This document shows positions 21,610 to 24,038 of a stretch of 24,038 bases of DNA, one piece after another. Position 1 is the first letter of the stretch, and each line of letters opens with the position of its first letter. The translations under genes were made by a program, and so were the position numbers. The notes under the pieces are model-generated. The model was not told the DNA's origin, made no database searches, and worked only from the letters and a program-made list of their open reading frames with translations. Source of the DNA: JAUVZL01 sp965603515 (lineage in GTDB: Bacteria > Hydrothermota > Tepidihabitantia > SM23-42); the NCBI GenBank assembly GCA_965603515.1, contig CBFDDH010000035.1, positions 1 to 24,038 of the forward strand, written 5' to 3'.

Positions 21610-23655
21610 ATGGCTATTGACATTTCGATTGTAATCGTCAACTACAATGTTAAGGCGTTCCTTGAGCAATGTCTTATGGCGATTGAACGCGCCAAACATG
21701 ATCTCAGGTTGGAAATCTTCATAGTTGATAACGCCTCAGTCGATGGCAGCCAGGCAATGATTAGAAAGAGGTTCCCTGACGTCAAGTTGATTGAGAACAA
21801 AAAGAACCTGGGATTTTCAAAAGCAAATAACCAGGCATTGCAAAAGGTCAAGGGGCAATATGTTCTGATTCTGAATCCAGATACCTTAATACAGGAAGAT
21901 ACCATGATTGTTTTGAAGAAACACCTTGAGGAACACCAGAAAGTTGGCGCGGTTGGCTGCAAATTAATTAATCCTGATGGCTCATACCAGGTTGCGAGTC
22001 GCCGGAGTTTTCCCACACCATGGGTGGCATTCACGCGAATCCTTGGGCTTAGTAGGATTTTCCCAAGGAGCCGGCTCTTTGGTCGTTACAATATGACCTA
22101 TCTTGATCCTGATATACCAAGTGAGGTTGATGTTCTTCCTGGATCCTTGATGTTTGTAAGAAAGCATGTTCTCGATGCGGTTGAATTTTTTGACGAGGAC
22201 TATTTCATGTATGGCGAGGATATTGACCTTTGTTTCAAGATCAAACAGCAAGGCTGGAACATATCCTATACCCCTGAGACAAAGGCGATACACTATAAGG
22301 GTGAAAGCACGAAAAAGAGCGAATTTTCTTTTGTATCCAATTTCTACGCTGCAATGCTCATTTTTACCAGTAAACATTTTAAGTCTCATTACTCATTATT
22401 GTTGCGTTTAGTTTTGGCATTGGGTATCTACACCAGGGCTTCTTTTGCTTACGTCTGGCGAATTTTGAAAAATCTGAGTTCACCTTTTATTGATTTCGTT
22501 CTCATATTTTTCAGCAGTCTTCTGGCGATTAGAATTTGGCTTCCCCATTATTCACTTGAACGCTTTTGTATCATAATACCGATCTATATATTCATATGGC
22601 TTGTTTGTATTTACTTGTTTGGTGCGTACCACCGCAAAGGTCGATATCACCTCAAACCAATTCTCTGGAGTAGTATTGTTGGTCTTTTAATCAATTCGAC
22701 ATTCACTTATTTTTTCAAATCATTTGCTTATTCCCGGGTTGTTGTTTTAATTTCCTTCCTGCTTATCCTTGTAATCCTGAGTTTGTGGCGTATCCTCTAT
22801 CGAGTTATTGGACCCCTATCTAAAAAAGGACCTTTGGCAAAGATGAACCGAGCGATTATTGTCGGTGCAGGTAAAGAAGGTAAAAGGATACTCAAGCAAC
22901 TTCAGAAACGACCCGACATGCAATTTGAGATTTGTGGTTTCGTCGATTCTGATGAGGATTGCATTGGTCAGCAGATCAACGGCACTGAGGTACTTGCTAC
23001 AATTGATAGTGTAAGGGATGTTATACGAGTTGAGAAGATAAATGAGGTTATTTTTTCATCTGACCGGTTGACCAACGCACAGATCCTTGAGACAATAATT
23101 CTGGCTCAAGGTAGTGGCGTGAATTATAGGATTGTTCCTCATGAACTTGAATACCTTGTTGCCAAGTCATCGGTTGACGATATAGACACGGTTCCGCTAT
23201 TATCTATTTCCGGTGTTGCTGATCCTTTGGATCTAATGGTTAAGAGGATTTTTGATGTTTTGTTCAGTGGTTTTGTGGTTATCCTTACCCTGCCTTTGGT
23301 TTTGTTTAATTTCATTTGTTCTGCTAAGCTGGTGACCAGGGAGATCATCGGTCACGCTGGAAAACCGATAGTAATTGAGATGTTCAAAGGCGGTATTGGT
23401 TTGCTGAAATATATCCCATTATATTATTCGGTGTTCACCGGGAAGCTCAGTATTGTCGGTTCTGAAATAACTGAGTTCAAACCGAGCGAATTCCATCCTA
23501 TATATAAACCCGGTCTGACTGGGCTCGTGCAGATGAAAACTAGGGAAAAAAGAAAAACCCTTACTCAGCAAGAGAAAGACTATTATAACCTTTACTATGT
23601 AAGGAATCAGTCGATTATCACAGATTTTCAGATCATTGTCAAATCTATTTTCTAA
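21610..23655 (+). CDS. GT2 glycosyltransferase fused to a degenerate WcaJ/WbaP-like sugar-transferase module
   Basis: A 681-residue fusion. The N-terminal GT2 domain (about 1-260) is complete: VIVNYN, FIVDNASVDGS (D40), LILNPDT (D91), LPGSLMFVRK and FFDEDYFMYGEDIDLC, as in rhamnosyltransferase-like GT2 enzymes. Hydrophobic helices follow at about 290-400, then a CoA-binding-type Rossmann domain (about 412-530, IIVGAGKEGKRIL) as in WbaP/WcaJ. Residues 540-681 align with the polyprenyl-phosphate sugar-transferase domain (KRIFDVLFSG, GKPIVIE, KPGLTGLVQMKTR, YYVRNQSIITDFQIIVKSIF). However, the catalytic SLDELPQL segment reads LLKYIPLY, placing K600 and Y601 at the Asp-Glu dyad, and GPRP reads GSEI (617-620). 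The transferase half is therefore probably inactive or repurposed. It probably builds envelope glycans at the membrane. Confidence 0.88.
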   Translation: MAIDISIVIVNYNVKAFLEQCLMAIERAKHDLRLEIFIVDNASVDGSQAMIRKRFPDVKLIENKKNLGFSKANNQALQKVKGQYVLILNPDTLIQEDTMIVLKKHLEEHQKVGAVGCKLINPDGSYQVASRRSFPTPWVAFTRILGLSRIFPRSRLFGRYNMTYLDPDIPSEVDVLPGSLMFVRKHVLDAVEFFDEDYFMYGEDIDLCFKIKQQGWNISYTPETKAIHYKGESTKKSEFSFVSNFYAAMLIFTSKHFKSHYSLLLRLVLALGIYTRASFAYVWRILKNLSSPFIDFVLIFFSSLLAIRIWLPHYSLERFCIIIPIYIFIWLVCIYLFGAYHRKGRYHLKPILWSSIVGLLINSTFTYFFKSFAYSRVVVLISFLLILVILSLWRILYRVIGPLSKKGPLAKMNRAIIVGAGKEGKRILKQLQKRPDMQFEICGFVDSDEDCIGQQINGTEVLATIDSVRDVIRVEKINEVIFSSDRLTNAQILETIILAQGSGVNYRIVPHELEYLVAKSSVDDIDTVPLLSISGVADPLDLMVKRIFDVLFSGFVVILTLPLVLFNFICSAKLVTREIIGHAGKPIVIEMFKGGIGLLKYIPLYYSVFTGKLSIVGSEITEFKPSEFHPIYKPGLTGLVQMKTREKRKTLTQQEKDYYNLYYVRNQSIITDFQIIVKSIF

Positions 23656-23730
23656 ATCCTAGTTTCCAGCATCCTCTGAAGAGCCTTACTCTCCGAGAGC
23701 GGATAAACCTAAACCCTTTAACAGTATTTA

Positions 23731-24038
23731 TTAGAAGACTTCGAGCGGATCGACGTCTATTTCCAGGGTGCAATTTTGTGGTCTGTAGGTTTTTAAAAAT
23801 TGCAGTTTTGTATGTTTAAAATGCTTTGGTGTTTTTAAGAGGATGAATTCCCGGTAGTTTTTTACAGAATCCGGGTCAGATGTACTTTTAAATCTTGCAA
23901 AATCAAACTGTTGGTGGCCAAGGTGTTCTTCCCATTGTTTTCTGCCTAAATGTTCTGAAAGATAGTATATTCCTTTATATTCACCATTTAGATAACATAG
24001 CGCAGATTTGTTTGCAGGGACGGAGCAGCCCAGCTGCT
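23731..24038 (-). CDS. C-terminal part of a minus-strand gene, CotH-like (partial)
   Basis: The last 101 codons or so of a gene running in from the right edge. The start of this fragment (QLGCSVPANKSALCYLNGE, then YKGIYYLSEHL) fits the CotH kinase pattern LG..P.....YlNGeYwGiY.l.E. CotH proteins phosphorylate spore-coat or surface proteins, and many bacterial homologues are secreted. The end reads YREFILLKTPKHF and then IDVDPLEVF followed by stop. This ending also resembles the last residues of the helicase PriA, which typically closes on IDVDP. A CotH domain would normally continue past this point, so it may be truncated. I favour CotH for the body of the fragment and leave the whole gene unassigned. 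Confidence 0.55.
   Translation of the reverse strand, partial: QLGCSVPANKSALCYLNGEYKGIYYLSEHLGRKQWEEHLGHQQFDFARFKSTSDPDSVKNYREFILLKTPKHFKHTKLQFLKTYRPQNCTLEIDVDPLEVF

Noticed and set aside
23656..23730. Possible terminator between the GT2 fusion and the edge gene
   Set aside because: Only very short pairings (CTCT/AGAG type) without a T-run; nothing convincing.

Overview
The window looks like a chromosomal segment of an uncultured, didermic, moderately AT-rich bacterium. The outer membrane is implied by an LptE-like lipoprotein, a D-rhamnose sugar-nucleotide pair and a secreted protein with a type IX (Por-like) C-terminal tail. A GTP-dependent PEP carboxykinase of a form I associate with archaea and candidate phyla, and several dispersed repeat families, suggest a candidate-phylum lineage such as WOR-3/Stahlbacteria. 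That placement is inference from gene style; no rRNA or other marker gene is present.

Layout. (1) Bases 1-5913, plus strand: a radical SAM/SPASM protein (open at the left edge), an unrecognised four-helix membrane protein, and two tandem TMTC-like membrane glycosyltransferase homologues with C-terminal TPRs. The first three genes overlap by 14 and 8 nt. (2) Bases 5955-10257, minus strand: a nitrilase-superfamily hydrolase with its own near-leaderless promoter; GTP-PEPCK with promoter, strong ribosome-binding site and a hairpin terminator; a small zinc-ribbon protein; and a very glycine-rich secreted protein. (3) Bases 10273-10341: back-to-back divergent promoters. (4) Bases 10348-18900, plus strand, a tightly packed run: two tandem M42 aminopeptidases, an M23 peptidase, GMD-like and RMD-like dehydrogenase/reductase (together a route to GDP-D-rhamnose), a GT4 glycosyltransferase, a large exported TPR protein and an LptE-like lipoprotein. 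(5) Bases 18942-21556: an S9 prolyl-oligopeptidase-type peptidase, an 81-bp MITE-like palindromic repeat and a small membrane-anchored methyltransferase. (6) Bases 21610-23655: a GT2 glycosyltransferase fused to a WcaJ/WbaP-like module whose catalytic Asp-Glu pair is missing, with its own consensus promoter. (7) The right edge holds the C-terminal end of a minus-strand gene with CotH-like features.

The main theme is envelope construction: sugar-nucleotide synthesis, glycosyltransferases, LPS transport, peptidoglycan remodelling and membrane O-glycosylation-type enzymes, with peptidases and PEPCK alongside. Promoters read as TTGAC(A/T)-N16-TATAAT or close to it, and three of them sit so near the start codon that the mRNAs should be leaderless or nearly so. 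Three tandem paralogous or same-family pairs (TMTC, M42, SDR) lie within 15 kb. No tRNA, rRNA, CRISPR array or insertion sequence was seen.
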